DNA of 64,000 bases from Rhodobiaceae bacterium (GCA_020637985.1 JACKJK010000010.1:119171-183170), one strand, 5' to 3'; numbered from the stretch's first letter, positions 38,321 to 47,558 are shown. Numbers and translations are program-made. The notes: generated by a model not told the origin, from the sequence alone.

Positions 38321-39952
38321 ATGGACGCGACAGCAGGCGCGAGCGATGCGCGCGACTTGCCCGCCGACGGCAAGGTCCATGCGTCTTCCAACGGGCCGCT
38401 GCCGGACCCGGAATTCGCGTCGCGTTCGCTGTTCGACGCGCTGCTCGATGCGGCGCGTGCCTTCGGCAAGGCGACGGCGATCGCGGCCGACATGGAAACG
38501 CCGGCGATCTCCTACAAGCGGCTGATCCTGGGGGCGATGGTGCTCGGCGGGCGGATTGCGCGCATGAGCGTGCGCGGCGAGCACGTCGGCGTCATGCTGC
38601 CGAGCACGGTCGGGGCGGCGGTGACCTTCTTCGCGCTGCAGGCGTTCGGGCGCGTGCCAGCGATGCTGAATTTCACCTCTGGCGTTTCCAGCGTGCGCAC
38701 GTGCATGCATGCAGCCGAAGTCCGGACGATCCTGACCTCGCGGCGGTTCGTCGAGAAGGGCGGGCTGCAGGCGCTGGTCGAGGCGCTGGAGGGGGATGCG
38801 CGCATCGTCTACATTGACGAGTTGCGCCAGAGCCTGAGCGTGTTCGACAAGGTGGCCGGCGCGCTGCGCGCGGCCTTCGCGCGGCTGACGCATCGCCGCT
38901 ACCGCGCGGCGCCGGACGACACGGCCGTGGTGCTGTTCACCTCGGGCACGGAGGGCGCGCCGAAGGGCGTGGTTTTGACCCACCGCAATATCCTCGCCAA
39001 CTGCAACCAGTTCATCACCTACGTCGAGCTGGGTCCGCCGGACCGGCTGTTCAACGCGCTTCCCGTGTTCCACTCGTTCGGCATGACGGGGGGCATGATC
39101 GCCCCGCTGCTGGCCGGCATCCCGGTGTTCCTCTATCCCTCGCCGCTGCACTACAGGCAGATCCCCCCGCTGGTGCGCAAGTTCGCAGCCACCATCCTGG
39201 TCGGCACCGACACCTTCGCCATGGGATGGGGACGGGTGGCGGAACCGGAAGACTTCGCGAGCCTGCGCGTCGGTTTCCTTGGCGCAGAGAAGATCCGCGA
39301 GAACACGCGGGACTTCTACGAGGAGCATTTCGACTTCCCGCTGATCGAGGGATATGGCGCCACCGAAGCCGCGCCGGTGATCTCGGCGAACACGCTGCGC
39401 CACCGCAAGGACGGGACGGTCGGGCGGGTGATGCCGGGTATCGACTTCCGGCTCGATCCGGTGATCGGTCTTGCGGAAGGCGGGCGGCTGGCCGTACGCG
39501 GCCCCAACATCATGGCCGGTTACCTGAGTGCCGATGCGCCGGGAGAGTTGCAGCCGCCGCCGGACGGCTGGCACGACACCGGCGACATCGTGACGGTCGA
39601 TACGGAGGGGTTCATCACCATCAGCGGGCGGGCCAAGCGCTTCGCCAAGATCGGCGGCGAGATGGTTTCGCTGGCCGCATGCGAGGGGCATGCCTCGGTG
39701 CTGTGGCCGGACAATTCGCACGCGGTGGTGGCGATCGAGCATCCCAGGAAGGGCGAGGAACTGGTGCTCGTCACCGACTATCAGGATGCGCAGCGCGAGG
39801 ACCTGGTGCGCCATTTCCTGGCCCATGGCCTTGCGGAAATCATGATCCCGAAGCGGATCGTGAAGGTCGAGGCATTGCCTGTGCTCGGGACCGGCAAGCT
39901 GGACTATCGCGGCGTGGAAGAGCTTGCCGAGGCACGCGTTTCCGGCAGCTAG
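38321..39952 (+). CDS. AMP-dependent acyl-activating enzyme (acyl-ACP/acyl-CoA synthetase-like)
   Basis: A 543-residue ANL-superfamily adenylating enzyme. The P-loop motif VLFTSGTEGAPKGVVLTH, the YGATEAAP motif and the GWHDTGDI motif are all intact. The overall pattern is closest to the synthetase half of Aas (acyl-ACP synthetase/acylglycerophosphoethanolamine acyltransferase) without the acyltransferase. It would activate a fatty acid with ATP; the acceptor is uncertain. The ATG at 38321 follows GGGAGGACAGCG. Confidence 0.87.
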   Translation: MDATAGASDARDLPADGKVHASSNGPLPDPEFASRSLFDALLDAARAFGKATAIAADMETPAISYKRLILGAMVLGGRIARMSVRGEHVGVMLPSTVGAAVTFFALQAFGRVPAMLNFTSGVSSVRTCMHAAEVRTILTSRRFVEKGGLQALVEALEGDARIVYIDELRQSLSVFDKVAGALRAAFARLTHRRYRAAPDDTAVVLFTSGTEGAPKGVVLTHRNILANCNQFITYVELGPPDRLFNALPVFHSFGMTGGMIAPLLAGIPVFLYPSPLHYRQIPPLVRKFAATILVGTDTFAMGWGRVAEPEDFASLRVGFLGAEKIRENTRDFYEEHFDFPLIEGYGATEAAPVISANTLRHRKDGTVGRVMPGIDFRLDPVIGLAEGGRLAVRGPNIMAGYLSADAPGELQPPPDGWHDTGDIVTVDTEGFITISGRAKRFAKIGGEMVSLAACEGHASVLWPDNSHAVVAIEHPRKGEELVLVTDYQDAQREDLVRHFLAHGLAEIMIPKRIVKVEALPVLGTGKLDYRGVEELAEARVSGS

Positions 39953-39961
39953 GCGGATGCT

Positions 39962-41155
39962 CTAGCTCTTGTGGCGATAGAGCCAGTTGTAGCGCTCGAT
40001 CATCTTCTGGCCGGAGCGCGCGCCCATGACCATGTCGCGCAGGGCGGCCATCGGGTTGGAGTAGTGGTAGATGCGGTCCATGCGGCGCGCCTCGCGCTGC
40101 ACGCGGGCGGTGCGGTAGCGACGCAGCCGCTCGTACTTGCGCAAGGCCACGGCGACGTCCTCGCCGCGCACCAGGCAGCGGCCCAGCGTCATGGCGTCCT
40201 CGATCGCCATGCCGCCGCCCTGGGCCAGGAAGGGCAGCATGGGATGGGCGGCGTCGCCGAGCAGGGTGACGGCGCCTTCGCCCCAGCGGCGCAGCGGCTT
40301 GCGGTCGGCAAGTGCCCAGCGGGTGACGCTGGGCAGGCTGTCGATCAGGTCGCGCACCTGCGGCGCCCAGGCGGAGAAACGGCCTGCCAGTTCGTCCTTG
40401 TCGCCGGGCGAATTCCATCCATCGCCAGTCCATGTCGCCTGCCAGGCATCGGCGACGACGGCGACGACGTTGATGACGCTGCCGCCGCGCAGGGGATAGT
40501 GGACGAGGTGGGCGTCATGGCCGAGCCACAGCCCGACATTGTTGGCGGCGAACTCGGGCGGCAGCTGGTCGGCGGGCACCAGCGCCCGCCAGGCGGTGCG
40601 TTCGGCGGGGCGGGGCTGGTCGTTGCCGAACATGCGTGCTCGCACCGTCGAGCGCAGCCCGTCGGCGCCGATGAGGGCGGCGACCCGGTGTTCCTCGAGC
40701 TGGTGGTCGCGTTCGGTGAGGACCGTGACGCCGTTCTTGTGCAGGGCGAAATCGGCGACCGCGGTGCCCATCTCGATGTCGATGTCGATTTCCTTCTCGG
40801 TGGCGACGCGCAGGATGGTGTGCAGGTCGGCCCGGTGCAGGATCAGGTATGGCGCGCCGTAGCGCTGGCCCATGAACCCCTTCAGCGGTGCGCGGGCCAG
40901 TTCCTGGGCGTCGCGGCCGCGGCGCACGATCAATCCTTCGGGTTCGCTGGCCGCGGTTGCCAGCGCTTTGCCGAGGCCGAAGGCGTAGAGGACCCGGCTG
41001 GCGTTGGGGGAGAGCTGGATGCCGGCGCCGAAGGGGGCAAAGCGGGCGGCGCGTTCGTAGACGAGGACGCGCATGCCGCCGCGCGCGAGCGCCAAGGCGG
41101 CGATCAGGCCGCCAATACCACCTCCGGCTATGGCAATCGTCCGCCGCTCGCTCAC
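39962..41155 (-). CDS. FAD-dependent monooxygenase (salicylate hydroxylase-like)
   Basis: A 397-residue class A flavoprotein monooxygenase. The FAD motif IAGGGIGGLIAALALARGG is at the N-terminus and the GDAAHPMLPFLAQGGGMAIEDA motif near residue 290. These enzymes hydroxylate aromatic rings using NAD(P)H and oxygen. No aromatic ring-cleavage gene is adjacent, so the substrate is open. It is convergent with the adenylating enzyme, with a nine-base gap. Confidence 0.9.
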   Translation of the reverse strand: MSERRTIAIAGGGIGGLIAALALARGGMRVLVYERAARFAPFGAGIQLSPNASRVLYAFGLGKALATAASEPEGLIVRRGRDAQELARAPLKGFMGQRYGAPYLILHRADLHTILRVATEKEIDIDIEMGTAVADFALHKNGVTVLTERDHQLEEHRVAALIGADGLRSTVRARMFGNDQPRPAERTAWRALVPADQLPPEFAANNVGLWLGHDAHLVHYPLRGGSVINVVAVVADAWQATWTGDGWNSPGDKDELAGRFSAWAPQVRDLIDSLPSVTRWALADRKPLRRWGEGAVTLLGDAAHPMLPFLAQGGGMAIEDAMTLGRCLVRGEDVAVALRKYERLRRYRTARVQREARRMDRIYHYSNPMAALRDMVMGARSGQKMIERYNWLYRHKS

Positions 41156-41194
41156 CCTCGGTATCCCCGCTACGCGTTACGCCGGGTCATGAAT

Positions 41195-41440
41195 TCAGGC
41201 GTCTTCGAGCTCGAAAACACAACCTTCCGGCTCGCTGGCTCCCTCGGGGAGCTTCGTATCGTAGACATAGAGGGTCGAGCAGTAGGGGCAGACGATCTCG
41301 CTTTCGTCGCCCATGTCGAGGAAGACATGCGGATGGTCGAAGGGCGGCGTCGCGCCGACGCACTGGAATTCCTTCGTTCCGATCGCGACGCGGCGATGGC
41401 CGGCGGTGTTGTGGAAGTGCGGAATCTTGCTTGCTGCCAT
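41195..41440 (-). CDS. zf-CHCC zinc-finger protein
   Basis: An 81-residue protein of the zf-CHCC type, related to the NDUFS6 accessory subunit of complex I. The core is FQCVGATPPFDHPHVFLDMGD and EIVCPYCSTLY, with Cys-His-Cys-Cys as probable zinc ligands. In alphaproteobacteria it is usually encoded beside a FAD monooxygenase, as here (39 bp). It may be a complex I-associated protein. Confidence 0.88.
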   Translation of the reverse strand: MAASKIPHFHNTAGHRRVAIGTKEFQCVGATPPFDHPHVFLDMGDESEIVCPYCSTLYVYDTKLPEGASEPEGCVFELEDA

Positions 41441-41615
41441 GGCCCTGGAATTTCCGTCAGTGTGATTGATCCGCGCGCACCATAGTCCTGCTTCGGCGAT
41501 CTTCCTAGGCCGGAGTGCAACAATCGCGCATTGACTGCCCCATTGCGTCGCGGCTGTTGCGGGGCTAACCGGAGCGGTACACTTACGCGAAACGCAGGGA
41601 AGTGGCGGACGCCAG

Positions 41616-42401
41616 ATGTACGACTACCGGACATTCCGATCCGGCGACGTGGAACTCGCCTTTATCGATACGGGAGGCGCTCAGACGGCGCGTACCGTGC
41701 TGCTGATTCACGGGTTTGCCTCAAACATCGAGATCAACTGGGTTGGGCCGGGCTGGGTCAGCCTGCTAACGGGCGCAGGCTACCGTGTCGTCGCCATCGA
41801 CAACCGCGGGCATGGCAGGAGCCAGAAACTCTACGATACCCGCTCCTATGGATCGCCGATCATGGCGGAGGACGCGCGCGTCCTGCTTGATCACCTCGAA
41901 ATCGCGCAAGCCGACGTGATGGGCTACTCGATGGGCGCGCGCATCACCGCGTTCCTGGCCATGTACCATCCGGCGCGCGTGCGCTCGGCGATTTTCGGCG
42001 GGCTGGGCATCGGCATGGTCAAGGGTGTCGGGGCGGCCGAACCGATCGCACAGGCGCTGGAAACGGAGGACCCCGACGAGATCGCGGACGTGAACGCGCG
42101 GATGTTCCGCATCTTCGCCGAGAGGACGGGCAGCGATCGCCGGGCGCTGGCTGCGTGCATGCGGTCCGCGCGGGTGAAGATCCGCCCCGAGGCGCTCGCC
42201 GCGCTGCGGCTGCCGGTTCTGGTGTGCGTCGGCACCAGGGACGATATCGCCGGCTCGCCGCAGGAGCTTGCCGAGATCATCCCCGGCGCGCGGGCCGTCG
42301 ACATTCCCGGCCGCGACCACAACAAGGCGGTCGGCGACCGCGCCTACAAGGAGGCGGTGATGGCGTTCCTGGCCGGGAATGACGACGGGCGCGGGGCATG
42401 A
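41616..42401 (+). CDS. Alpha/beta hydrolase
   Basis: A 261-residue alpha/beta hydrolase. The oxyanion segment is LLIHGFASNIEINW, the nucleophile elbow is GYSMGAR, and the catalytic His is probably in IPGRDHNKAVGD. Substrate unknown. Its stop overlaps the next gene's ATG by four bases, so two different hydrolases are coupled. Confidence 0.88.
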   Translation: MYDYRTFRSGDVELAFIDTGGAQTARTVLLIHGFASNIEINWVGPGWVSLLTGAGYRVVAIDNRGHGRSQKLYDTRSYGSPIMAEDARVLLDHLEIAQADVMGYSMGARITAFLAMYHPARVRSAIFGGLGIGMVKGVGAAEPIAQALETEDPDEIADVNARMFRIFAERTGSDRRALAACMRSARVKIRPEALAALRLPVLVCVGTRDDIAGSPQELAEIIPGARAVDIPGRDHNKAVGDRAYKEAVMAFLAGNDDGRGA

Positions 42402-43300
42402 TGGACCGGCACACCGCAACCCGTGAGCAGACCGAATTCACCGGGGCGCAGGGCAACCGGCTGGTTGCCGACATGTGGCTGCCGGTGGCAGGCCAAGACC
42501 GCATGCGCGCGCCATTGCTGTTCCTGCATGGTGGCGGACAGACCCGGCATGCGTGGGGGCGCACGGCGCAGGACATGGCGCGTAAGGGGGCCGTCACGAT
42601 CAGCCTCGACCAGCGCGGCCACGGCGACAGCGAGTGGGTCGCGGACTGGGGCTATTCCTTCCGGCACTACGGCGAGGATGCGCTCGCGGTCGGCCGCCAG
42701 GCGAAGGAGCGCTTCGGTGTCGCTCCGATCGCCATCGGCGCCTCGCTCGGCGGCATTGCTTCGATGCTGGCGGAAGGCGAGGGCGGGCCCGGTTTCTGGT
42801 CTGCGCTGGTGCTGGTCGACATCACACCGAAGATGGATCCTGCGGGCGTCGACCGCATCCAGTCGTTCATGGGGGCAGACCTGGAACGCGGGTTTACGTC
42901 GATCGAGGCGGCTGCAGAGGCGGTGGCCGCCTATCTGCCGCACCGGCCGCGGCCGCGGTCGCTGGAGGGCTTGCGCAAGAACCTGAGGCAGGGTGCGGAC
43001 GGCCGCTACCGCTGGCACTGGGATCCGCGTTTCCTCGTCGGGCCGTGCTCGGTGAACACAGACCGCGACCAGGCGGAGGCGGAGATGACGGCAGCGATCC
43101 GCAACACGCCGATCCCGGTGCTGCTGGTGCGCGGGGGTTCGAGCGAACTCATTTCGCCGGAACACGCAGAAGCCTTCGTCGAGCTGGTACCGCATGCGCA
43201 GACGGTCGATGTGGGCGGCGCGGGCCACATGGTCGCCGGAGATCGCAACGACATCTTTTCCGCCGCGATTGGCGAATTCCTGGAGAAAACCACAGGATAG
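42398..43300 (+). CDS. Alpha/beta hydrolase (second of coupled pair)
   Basis: A 300-residue alpha/beta hydrolase. It has LLFLHGGGQTRHAWG as oxyanion loop, the elbow GASLGG and His in VGGAGHMVAGDRNDIF. The GGG-type loop suggests an esterase or epoxide-hydrolase-like enzyme. Two consecutive ATG codons (42398 and 42401) can start it. It is coupled to the hydrolase upstream but only distantly similar to it. Confidence 0.88.
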   Translation: MMDRHTATREQTEFTGAQGNRLVADMWLPVAGQDRMRAPLLFLHGGGQTRHAWGRTAQDMARKGAVTISLDQRGHGDSEWVADWGYSFRHYGEDALAVGRQAKERFGVAPIAIGASLGGIASMLAEGEGGPGFWSALVLVDITPKMDPAGVDRIQSFMGADLERGFTSIEAAAEAVAAYLPHRPRPRSLEGLRKNLRQGADGRYRWHWDPRFLVGPCSVNTDRDQAEAEMTAAIRNTPIPVLLVRGGSSELISPEHAEAFVELVPHAQTVDVGGAGHMVAGDRNDIFSAAIGEFLEKTTG

Positions 43301-43665
43301 ATTGCAGGGTGTAATTGCCCTTTCATTCCAATCTGTTGCGCCCTCTTCATGGCAATGAGATTCGATTGCCTGAGGTTTCGATTCAGTCGATTGCCGGGTT
43401 GATTCAACACGCTGATGTGATGGCTCGGGTGGTTCCGGGGCTGATTCAGCGTGTCGCCGCGCGGCCTTCACGCACGGCAGGCAAGGCGCTGACGTGAAAG
43501 CGGAATTCCCGAGCGGGCCGGTTCGCAAAGTGATTCATCGCGTTCATCCTGTCACACGCATGTATTTGTCTGGAGCCGCGATCCGCACTATCTTGCAGAC
43601 GTGCGCCATCGTGCTACGACGTGCGGCATGCGGGCGTGACGACGGCAGGAGAGCAGGAGCATCAC
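43301..43665. promoter_or_regulatory. 365-bp leader upstream of cysE with spaced GATTCA boxes
   Basis: No gene was found here. The hexamer GATTCA occurs at 43380, 43401, 43443 and 43532; the first three are 21 and 42 bp apart, two and four helical turns. Three copies read TGATTCA. Base composition is lower in GC than the flanks. The pattern suggests binding by a regulator near the cysE promoter, but I cannot name it. Confidence 0.45.
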
Positions 43666-44532
43666 ATGACCGCTCAGCAGACACCCGGTTTCCGGTTCCG
43701 CAAGACCGAGGGCGCCAGCGTCACCACGCTCGACCCGGTGTGGGACCGCGTCTGCCGTGAAGCCGAGGAGGTGCTGGCTGCCGAGCCGGCGCTTTCGGGC
43801 CTGGTGCTCACCGACATCATAAACGAGCGTTCTCTGGAAGGGGCGGTCGCCTATCGGGTCGCCTCGCGGCTCGACCATCCCGACGTGCCGGCGAACCTGA
43901 TCCGCCAGGCCTTCGTGCAGGCCTGCGAGGACGATCCGATGATCGGGCAGGCGCTGCGCGCCGACATCATGGCGGTGTACGAGCGCGATCCGGCCTGCGT
44001 GCGCTACCTCGAGCCGGTGCTCTACTTCAAGGGCTTCCAGGCGCTGTCGACGCACCGTCTCGCGCATCACCTGTGGAAGCAGGGGCGCAGGGACTTCTCC
44101 TACTACCTGCAGAGCCGCGCGTCGTCGCAGTTCGGCACCGACATCCACCCCGCGGCGCGTATCGGCAAGGGCATCATGCTCGACCATGCGACCGGTATTG
44201 TCATCGGCGAGACGGCGGTCGTCGAGGACGAGGTGTCGATCCTGCACGGGGTGACGCTCGGCGGCAGCGGCAAGGAAAGCGGCGACCGGCATCCGAAGGT
44301 GCGCCGCGGCGTGCTGATCGGGGCGGGCGCGAAGATTCTCGGCAACATCGTGATCGGTTCGTGCTCGCGCGTGGCTGCGGGCTCGGTCGTGCTGAGCGAC
44401 GTGCCGTCGTGCAAGACGGTTGCCGGCGTTCCGGCGCGCATCGTCGGCGAGGCCGGCTGCAACCAGCCGGCCCTGTCGATGGATCACCGGCTGGTGGAGA
44501 GTGTGCCGGACTTTCTCGGTTCGGGCATCTGA
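43666..44532 (+). CDS. cysE: Serine O-acetyltransferase
   Basis: A 288-residue CysE. The N-terminal helical domain (IINERSLEGAVAYRVASRLDHP) is followed by left-handed beta-helix hexapeptide repeats with the family signature DIHPAARIGKGIMLDHATGIVIGE split over them. It makes O-acetylserine for cysteine synthesis. The ATG at 43666 has GGAGC upstream; an earlier ATG at 43621 would add 15 residues. The C-terminal tail ends DFLGSGI, similar to the isoleucine-ended tail that docks cysteine synthase. Confidence 0.94.
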   Translation: MTAQQTPGFRFRKTEGASVTTLDPVWDRVCREAEEVLAAEPALSGLVLTDIINERSLEGAVAYRVASRLDHPDVPANLIRQAFVQACEDDPMIGQALRADIMAVYERDPACVRYLEPVLYFKGFQALSTHRLAHHLWKQGRRDFSYYLQSRASSQFGTDIHPAARIGKGIMLDHATGIVIGETAVVEDEVSILHGVTLGGSGKESGDRHPKVRRGVLIGAGAKILGNIVIGSCSRVAAGSVVLSDVPSCKTVAGVPARIVGEAGCNQPALSMDHRLVESVPDFLGSGI

Positions 44533-44778
44533 ATTGAAGACCAGCGGCGCGCGAGGGGGATCGCGTGCTGCCAACAACAAGCGCCTGAAGGCGCGTTCCA
44601 CAGGGGGGCAAGGGGGCTCGCCCCGCGGGTGCTGTCCCGATCCGGGACGGCGGGGGCGGCACAAGTCTTGCCAACACGTGAGCAGAGGATGCCGGCGTGG
44701 ACGCGCGGGCATCAGCGTTGCGTCATTCCCGCACACGGGCTGCGTCCGGAGCGGGTGTTGTAAAGAGTTGTGCTTGCC

Positions 44779-45114
44779 ATGTCCGCGTTTGTCACCCTGT
44801 TGCAGCATGTCGTCGTGGTGCTGATCGGCTTTGCCGCCGCCGGCGTCGCGCATAGCGCCTACAATCTCGCAATCGCCCAGCCGCCGCGTTTCGACCACCG
44901 TCCGAAAGGCACCGGCGCAGCCGTGCTGCACGTGCTGCTGCTGCTGTTTGCCGGGCCGATGGTGCTGGCGCGCAATTCCTACCGCGGGCGCGTCGTGGAA
45001 GGCCGGGCGATGGGATGGATCGCCGCCTCCGGCGGCATCGCCGCGGGCTGGTGCCTTCTGTCTGGGGTGTTTATCCTGACACTGATCGATTTCGTGCAGA
45101 AGCTGGTCGGTTGA
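44779..45114 (+). CDS. Small membrane protein of unknown function (possibly DUF6949-type)
   Basis: A 111-residue protein with three hydrophobic helices (about residues 6-27, 48-66 and 82-104) joined by basic loops. It resembles small conserved proteins of Hyphomicrobiales that I recall as DUF6949, but the family name needs a search. A GTG three codons upstream (44770) is an alternative start. The gamma carbonic anhydrase gene follows after 26 bp. Confidence 0.62.
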   Translation: MSAFVTLLQHVVVVLIGFAAAGVAHSAYNLAIAQPPRFDHRPKGTGAAVLHVLLLLFAGPMVLARNSYRGRVVEGRAMGWIAASGGIAAGWCLLSGVFILTLIDFVQKLVG

Positions 45115-45140
45115 CCGCGCGACAGGGAGCAATCGCAGGC

Positions 45141-45671
45141 ATGGGGCTATACGAACTGGACGGCGTTGCGCCGGAGCTGGCAGGCGATGGCAGTTCCTGG
45201 GTCGCCGACAACGCGACCGTCTTGGGCAAGGTGCGGCTGCATGAAAACGCCAGCGTCTGGTTTGGCGCGGTGCTGCGCGGCGACAACGAACTGATCGAGA
45301 TCGGTGCGCGATCCAACATCCAGGACGGCTGCGTGCTGCACACCGACATGGGCTATCCGCTGACCGTCGGCGAAGGCTGCACGGTCGGCCACCTGGCGAT
45401 CCTGCATGGCTGCACGGTCGGCAACAACACGCTGATCGGCATGGGGGCCGCGGTGATGAACGGAGCGCGGATTGGCAACAACTGCATCATCGGGGCGCAT
45501 GCGCTGGTGGCCGAGGGGCGCGAGATCCCGGACAATTCGCTGGTCGTCGGCATGCCCGGCAAGGTGATCCGCAGCGTCGGCGAGGATGGCATGCGCGATC
45601 TCAGGATGGCGGCGGACATCTATGTCGAGAAGGCGGCGCGCTATGCCAAGCGCTTCCGCCGGATCGACTAG
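45141..45671 (+). CDS. Gamma carbonic anhydrase family protein
   Basis: A 176-residue left-handed beta-helix protein. The repeat region includes WFGAVLRGDNELIEIG, NIQDGCVLHTD, VGHLAILHGCTVGNN and NNCIIGAHALVAEG; His residues in HTD, VGH and LHG are the expected metal ligands. Members of this group include CaiE/YrdA-like proteins, and activity as carbonic anhydrase is often not shown. The ATG at 45141 follows a GGGAG site. Confidence 0.9.
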   Translation: MGLYELDGVAPELAGDGSSWVADNATVLGKVRLHENASVWFGAVLRGDNELIEIGARSNIQDGCVLHTDMGYPLTVGEGCTVGHLAILHGCTVGNNTLIGMGAAVMNGARIGNNCIIGAHALVAEGREIPDNSLVVGMPGKVIRSVGEDGMRDLRMAADIYVEKAARYAKRFRRID

Positions 45672-45683
45672 CAAGAGTGGGGG

Positions 45684-45716
45684 CGGCCGGCCCTCCGGGG
45701 GACAGAGGACCGGCCG
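45684..45716. terminator. Strong hairpin after gamma carbonic anhydrase gene
   Basis: A 12-bp stem with one mismatch (arms 45684-45695 and 45705-45716, CGGCCGGCCCTC / GAGGACCGGCCG) with a 9-base loop. It starts 13 bases past the stop codon. There is no T run, so it is a terminator-like or RNA-stabilising hairpin rather than a classic rho-independent terminator. Confidence 0.5.
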
Positions 45717-45861
45717 TGGGGATCCAGCCATTTCGGGGGACGGTCGGGGGCGCTGGCCGGATCCTGGGGTGTGCAAATGGTTGGTGGCGCCCGAAGCCCA
45801 AGTCTGTGAGGTCGCTTTCTGACCGGGGAGCCGCTCGCGTGCTGGCGAGCGGCCAGCTGGC

Positions 45862-46491
45862 TTATCGTTTCGTCGTGCCAACCCCCATGACAGCGGCGGG
45901 GCGGTCGGCGCGAAGCCAGACCCAACGTCCATAGCCCTGCGCCGACTGGCGCTTCTCGAACACATAGCCAGTCGCCTGCCAGCGGCGGATGTCGTCACGC
46001 TTGTTGTCGAGGACGAAGTCGCCCGCCGAGGTGGTGACGGTGAGGATGGCGTGGCCTTCGCCGTTCTCGTCCCAGACCACGGTCATCAGCAGAGATTCAG
46101 GCGCCCAGCCGCGGCGGATCAGCATCAGGCGCTTGAGCAGCGCGTAGTCCTCGCAATCGCCGTAGCGGTTGGGGTAGGTCCACAGCTCCTCGGTGCCATA
46201 GAGTTCCAGGTCGGTCACCGGCGTCACGGTCGCGTTGACCTGGCGATTGATCGCGTCGAGCTCCCGCCAGCGCGATTCCGTCAGCGACATGTTGGTGCGG
46301 CCGCGGCCCCGGACAGCACATTCCTGCGGAAACTGGCCGCAGAACTGAGTGTAGCCGATGGGCGCACGCGCCTCCCCGAAAACCTCCATGTTGGCCGCTG
46401 CGGTATCCTGGCCCGGCGTTGCGGCCTTGGCGGGCGCGCTTGCGGTCGTTGCCGCAAGAACCGCCGCCATGGCGAAGAATGTTGCCTTCAT
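45862..46491 (-). CDS. Bacterial transglutaminase-like cysteine peptidase (BTLCP)
   Basis: A 209-residue secreted protein. The signal peptide is clear (basic start, AAVLAATTASAPAKA|ATP). The catalytic triad follows the BTLCP pattern: Cys in RYGDCEDYALLKRLML, His in EGHAILTV and Asp in FVLDNK. BTLCP proteins are periplasmic; some (LapG) cut adhesins under c-di-GMP control, but no lapD is adjacent. Function here is open. Confidence 0.92.
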   Translation of the reverse strand: MKATFFAMAAVLAATTASAPAKAATPGQDTAAANMEVFGEARAPIGYTQFCGQFPQECAVRGRGRTNMSLTESRWRELDAINRQVNATVTPVTDLELYGTEELWTYPNRYGDCEDYALLKRLMLIRRGWAPESLLMTVVWDENGEGHAILTVTTSAGDFVLDNKRDDIRRWQATGYVFEKRQSAQGYGRWVWLRADRPAAVMGVGTTKR

Positions 46492-46786
46492 ATTGAACAG
46501 CCCCCTGTTCCCTTGTTATGGGAGGGACTGTCGCAGCAATCATTCGAGATCGATCTAAGTCGATCTGAGCAATTTTATGGAATTGTACCTTGAGGTTGCT
46601 TCTTGTTGTGGATGGAAAATTTAATTGTATATCAGCAGGAACAAATTGAATCTAATTTTATCGATTGGTTTAATTCAACGATTACCATGAAATTGGCGCA
46701 TGTTCACGGCTCGAGCGCGATCGAGCTGGCCGCTCGATGTGCCGGGTGTGCGACAATATGAGGTGGGATGCGAAAAGGTGCGCGGT
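46492..46786. other. AT-rich intergenic region with a possible tiny ORF
   Basis: The stretch 46570-46700 is far richer in A+T than the rest of the window. An open frame of 49 codons (46612-46761, starting MENLIVYQQEQIESNFIDWF) uses codons such as TTA, ATT and AAT that are rare around it, and has no convincing ribosome site. It may be a promoter region or a fragment of foreign DNA. No other feature was seen. Confidence 0.4.
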
Positions 46787-47473
46787 TCAGGCGACCGCGC
46801 CGAACTGCTGGCGCAGCTCATCTTCGGACAGCGCGTTGGAGAACTCGATGGCGAAGCCGTCGGCGAAGGCGCGAACGACCAGTCCCCGCATGTCGGCCAG
46901 TTTCACCGGCGTGCCGACGTCCGGCACGACCGTGGCGCGCACGGCAGCGCCGGAACGCGACATGTCGAGGATGCGGCAAGGGAAGGTGCGGCCATCCGAC
47001 AGGGTCACCTGGGAGAAGTTGTTCTCCGGCGTCATGCGCTCAAAGCGGCGATCCTCGGGGAGGCCGAGGGCGGATCGATTGGCGAGCCAGGTCAGCTGGT
47101 TGGCCAGTTTCTCGCGCTTGCGCTCGCCGGCCTGGATGGTCATGGCGAAGCCGCCCTGGAACAGGCGCGCCAGTGTTCCCTCGATGCGGCCGAGGTGGTC
47201 CAGGTAGGCGACGATGCGGTCGCCGGTCTTGCCGGAAACCGGGGCGGTCAGGGATACGCCGCCGGGAGACATGTCGATCACCTGGCAGGGGAATTCGCGG
47301 CGGTCGGGAAGCATGTAGCGGCCAAGCAGGTGCACGCGCACGCGGCGGTGCCGCCGCCTGTCGTCCTGGGCATCCTTCAGCTTTTGCGAAACCGCATTCA
47401 GCAATTGCGCATCTCCAACACAGCGAGTGTCCGGACGCGCGTTTCTCTGCGCCAAGCCCACCAGCACGGGCAT
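46787..47473 (-). CDS. Protein with two PilZ domains
   Basis: A 228-residue protein with tandem PilZ-like domains. The first starts at DDRRRHRRVRVHLLGRYML, the arginine-rich c-di-GMP-binding pattern, followed by DMSPGGVSL. The second has RRFERM and DMSRSGAAV (the D/NxSxxG element). Tandem PilZ proteins couple c-di-GMP to motility or envelope processes. The start is uncertain: ATG 47473 or a TTG at 47404 that has GGAG at good spacing. Neighbours are a BTLCP peptidase and a PAS_5 protein. Confidence 0.88.
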   Translation of the reverse strand: MPVLVGLAQRNARPDTRCVGDAQLLNAVSQKLKDAQDDRRRHRRVRVHLLGRYMLPDRREFPCQVIDMSPGGVSLTAPVSGKTGDRIVAYLDHLGRIEGTLARLFQGGFAMTIQAGERKREKLANQLTWLANRSALGLPEDRRFERMTPENNFSQVTLSDGRTFPCRILDMSRSGAAVRATVVPDVGTPVKLADMRGLVVRAFADGFAIEFSNALSEDELRQQFGAVA

Positions 47474-47558
47474 TCTAGTGAAGAGGGTGTTAACCAGACG
47501 TAATTGCGGCTCGAAAAACACGATCATTTGCAGGGCGATGTGACAGGCATGCGGTGAG

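Noticed and set aside
38126..39826. Upstream extension of the mgtE frame into the adenylating-enzyme gene
   Set aside because: The frame is open but the translation is low-complexity and antisense to a gene with all ANL motifs. The ATG at 38125 gives a sensible MgtE start.
43380..43537. GATTCA repeats as a CRISPR array
   Set aside because: The repeated unit is only six bases and spacing is not that of repeat-spacer units. No cas gene is present.
46612..46761. Small AT-rich ORF as a confirmed gene
   Set aside because: No ribosome site, no recognisable family and codon use unlike the neighbours. It is kept only as a low-interest finding.
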